This document shows positions 60,661 through 64,000 of a stretch of 64,000 bases of DNA, piece by piece. The stretch is from Mangifera indica (taxonomy: Eukaryota > Streptophyta > Magnoliopsida > Sapindales > Anacardiaceae). The position numbers and the translations under genes were made by a program. Within the stretch, counting starts at the first letter, position 1. Each line of letters starts with the position of its first letter. The notes under the pieces are model-generated. The model saw only the letters and a program-made list of their open reading frames with translations. It was not told where the DNA came from and ran no database searches. The stretch spans positions 24,041,463 to 24,105,462 of the forward strand of contig NC_058137.1 in assembly GCF_011075055.1 (NCBI RefSeq), given 5' to 3'.

Positions 60661-61577
60661 CCAGCCTCTATATATTTTCATATAAAATATATAAAAATGA
60701 CAACATATTGAGTCAAGTTAATTTAAAGGAATTTATAATAATAATAATTATTTTATTATTATTTTGTAATGGGAAACTCAATCCAAAATTGTCAAATAAG
60801 TAAACTTTAAAATACTGTAATTAGATTTATAATCACTGTATTGATTCGATTCTAAGTTAATCAATCTCAATTTTTAACATAAGAGAGATTTATACTAATC
60901 GAATTCTTAGCTTTCATAGATGAGTTTGGACTTATTATTTTTAGTTCCACAGTTTTTAATAATATTTTTATGATTGTATTTGCAAATGGTTAGTTTTAAA
61001 CAATTTAACAATTTGAATTAAAGAAAATTGCATAGCTTAAGAGATAATAACTGTTGACTTAAAGAACTTTTAAAACTAATAAGATAAATTTGACACAGAA
61101 AAATTTTCCCTGACAGTAATTTAAGGTGCCATATGGACACTTTTAGCCTCAACAAATCAGTTGAATGATACAATTATCAATGTTACACATGGTATATATA
61201 GTCATGGTGACACATTTGGACCCAAATCTTAATGCATGCATATTTCATATTTCACCCAAATGTCATAAGCACACAATCACATCAGAAATCAACGGTGGGA
61301 AAAAAATTAAACAATAAATTTGTCGTAAATTATACGTCCATGATAAGACTTTTACCAATTGGTTTGACAGACTGGTGCAGAAATACTTGTCATATTCAAT
61401 GTTTTTGCAGGCCAGGCCGATCAATTTGTCTCTTTACACTCGGAAATGTCGTCTATTCAAGTATAAGTGTCGCTTCATAAATAAACACAAACACCCATCA
61501 CAGTTTGCTCATATATATTATTTCCTCACACTTCACCAATAGGCAGGCAACACTAATATTTCTTCCTTTCCTCAGTC
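60661..61577. promoter_or_regulatory. Intergenic DNA and upstream region of the truncated gene
   Basis: AT-rich up to about 61100. Closer to the ATG at 61578 are an RY-type aatgcatgcat (61231-61241), a possible TATA box tcatatatatta (61510-61521) about 60 bases above the ATG, and a CT-rich leader. The open frame 61232-61480 has no similarity and overlaps this promoter. Confidence 0.4.
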
Positions 61578-61608
61578 ATGGCGCAATATGACCACCAACA
61601 AGCTCCCG
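61578..61608 (+). CDS. First exon of an unidentified gene, cut by the assembly gap
   Basis: ATG at 61578 in a good context (agtcATGGCG) encodes MAQYDHQQAP and then a split Gly codon at the donor g|gtaagt. The following intron runs into the N gap at 61750. A TATA box and CT-rich leader upstream support a real gene start. A short Gln/Pro-rich first exon of this kind occurs in small stress-induced proteins such as CYSTM or dehydrin-like proteins, but eleven residues are too few to choose. Confidence 0.45.
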
Positions 61609-61749
61609 GTAAGTCAACCATTTAGCGCTATTGATTTTTTTTTTTTTTTAGTTTTAAGATGACTTAATTAGATTTAATATCTCAAATTTAAGTTAAAAAA
61701 TAAGAGAAAAAACTCTGTTTAATATCCTTATTAAATAGGCGATTAAAAA

Positions 61750-62249
61750 NNNNNNNNNNNNNNNNNNNNNNNNNNNNNNNNNNNNNNNNNNNNNNNNNNN
61801 NNNNNNNNNNNNNNNNNNNNNNNNNNNNNNNNNNNNNNNNNNNNNNNNNNNNNNNNNNNNNNNNNNNNNNNNNNNNNNNNNNNNNNNNNNNNNNNNNNNN
61901 NNNNNNNNNNNNNNNNNNNNNNNNNNNNNNNNNNNNNNNNNNNNNNNNNNNNNNNNNNNNNNNNNNNNNNNNNNNNNNNNNNNNNNNNNNNNNNNNNNNN
62001 NNNNNNNNNNNNNNNNNNNNNNNNNNNNNNNNNNNNNNNNNNNNNNNNNNNNNNNNNNNNNNNNNNNNNNNNNNNNNNNNNNNNNNNNNNNNNNNNNNNN
62101 NNNNNNNNNNNNNNNNNNNNNNNNNNNNNNNNNNNNNNNNNNNNNNNNNNNNNNNNNNNNNNNNNNNNNNNNNNNNNNNNNNNNNNNNNNNNNNNNNNNN
62201 NNNNNNNNNNNNNNNNNNNNNNNNNNNNNNNNNNNNNNNNNNNNNNNNN
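61750..62249. other. Assembly gap, exactly 500 N
   Basis: A round-number run of N marks a scaffold join of unknown true length. Frames called across it are meaningless. Confidence 0.99.

Positions 62250-64000
<1,751 letters not shown>

Overview
This is nuclear DNA from a eudicot plant. The genes are split by GT-AG introns, intergenic DNA is very AT-rich, MITE-type transposons are frequent, and every recognisable product has a close plant counterpart. The species cannot be named from the window. Intron-exon structures below were derived by reading splice sites against remembered family conservation, and the joined exons keep an open frame.

Layout. 1-5.6 kb: remains of leucine-rich-repeat (LRR) receptor genes on the minus strand, including a receptor-like-protein pseudogene interrupted by a 1.6-kb foldback element, plus a tandem duplication. 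6.7-9.3 kb (+): a CAX-type Ca2+(cation)/H+ antiporter with ten coding exons. 10.1-13.4 kb: transposon debris and simple repeats. 13.5-18.5 kb (-): KRR1, a small-subunit processome factor, 12 exons, with a hAT MITE with perfect target-site duplication just upstream. 19.2-19.7 kb: a PIF/Harbinger-like MITE. 20.8-28.7 kb (-): ALG1-type beta-1,4-mannosyltransferase of N-glycan assembly, 16 coding exons. 32.2-32.8 kb (+): two REV7 (HORMA) exons without the rest of the gene. 33-42 kb: AT-rich DNA with microsatellites and a five-copy array of about 177 bp. 42.9-44.1 kb (+): a BOI-related RING E3 ligase. 44-53 kb: long AT-rich intergenic DNA with a MULE-like MITE. 53.6-55.6 kb: tandem repeats and a duplicated fragment of the neighbouring gene. 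55.6-56.9 kb (-): an intronless PORR-domain organelle RNA-splicing factor. 57.6-58.5 kb (+): the intronless spliceosome factor ISY1, head-to-head with the PORR gene. 60.3-60.7 kb (-): promoter and first coding exon of a 60S acidic ribosomal protein P1. 61.6 kb (+): the first exon of an unidentified gene that runs into a 500-N gap.

After the gap, 62250-64000 repeats the 3' part of the ALG1 gene (20792-22542) almost base for base, including its intronic transposon. I noticed only two single-base homopolymer indels. A retained haplotig or misplaced contig explains this best, although a very recent duplication is possible.

The intact genes are unrelated housekeeping or stress genes: ribosome biogenesis, splicing, N-glycosylation, organelle RNA processing, cation transport and ubiquitin ligation. 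I see no gene cluster acting as one pathway and no convincing undescribed system. The most unusual structures are the foldback element in the receptor pseudogene, the small nucleosome-length array, the gene fragments (REV7, P1, PORR 3' end) and the duplicate at the gap.
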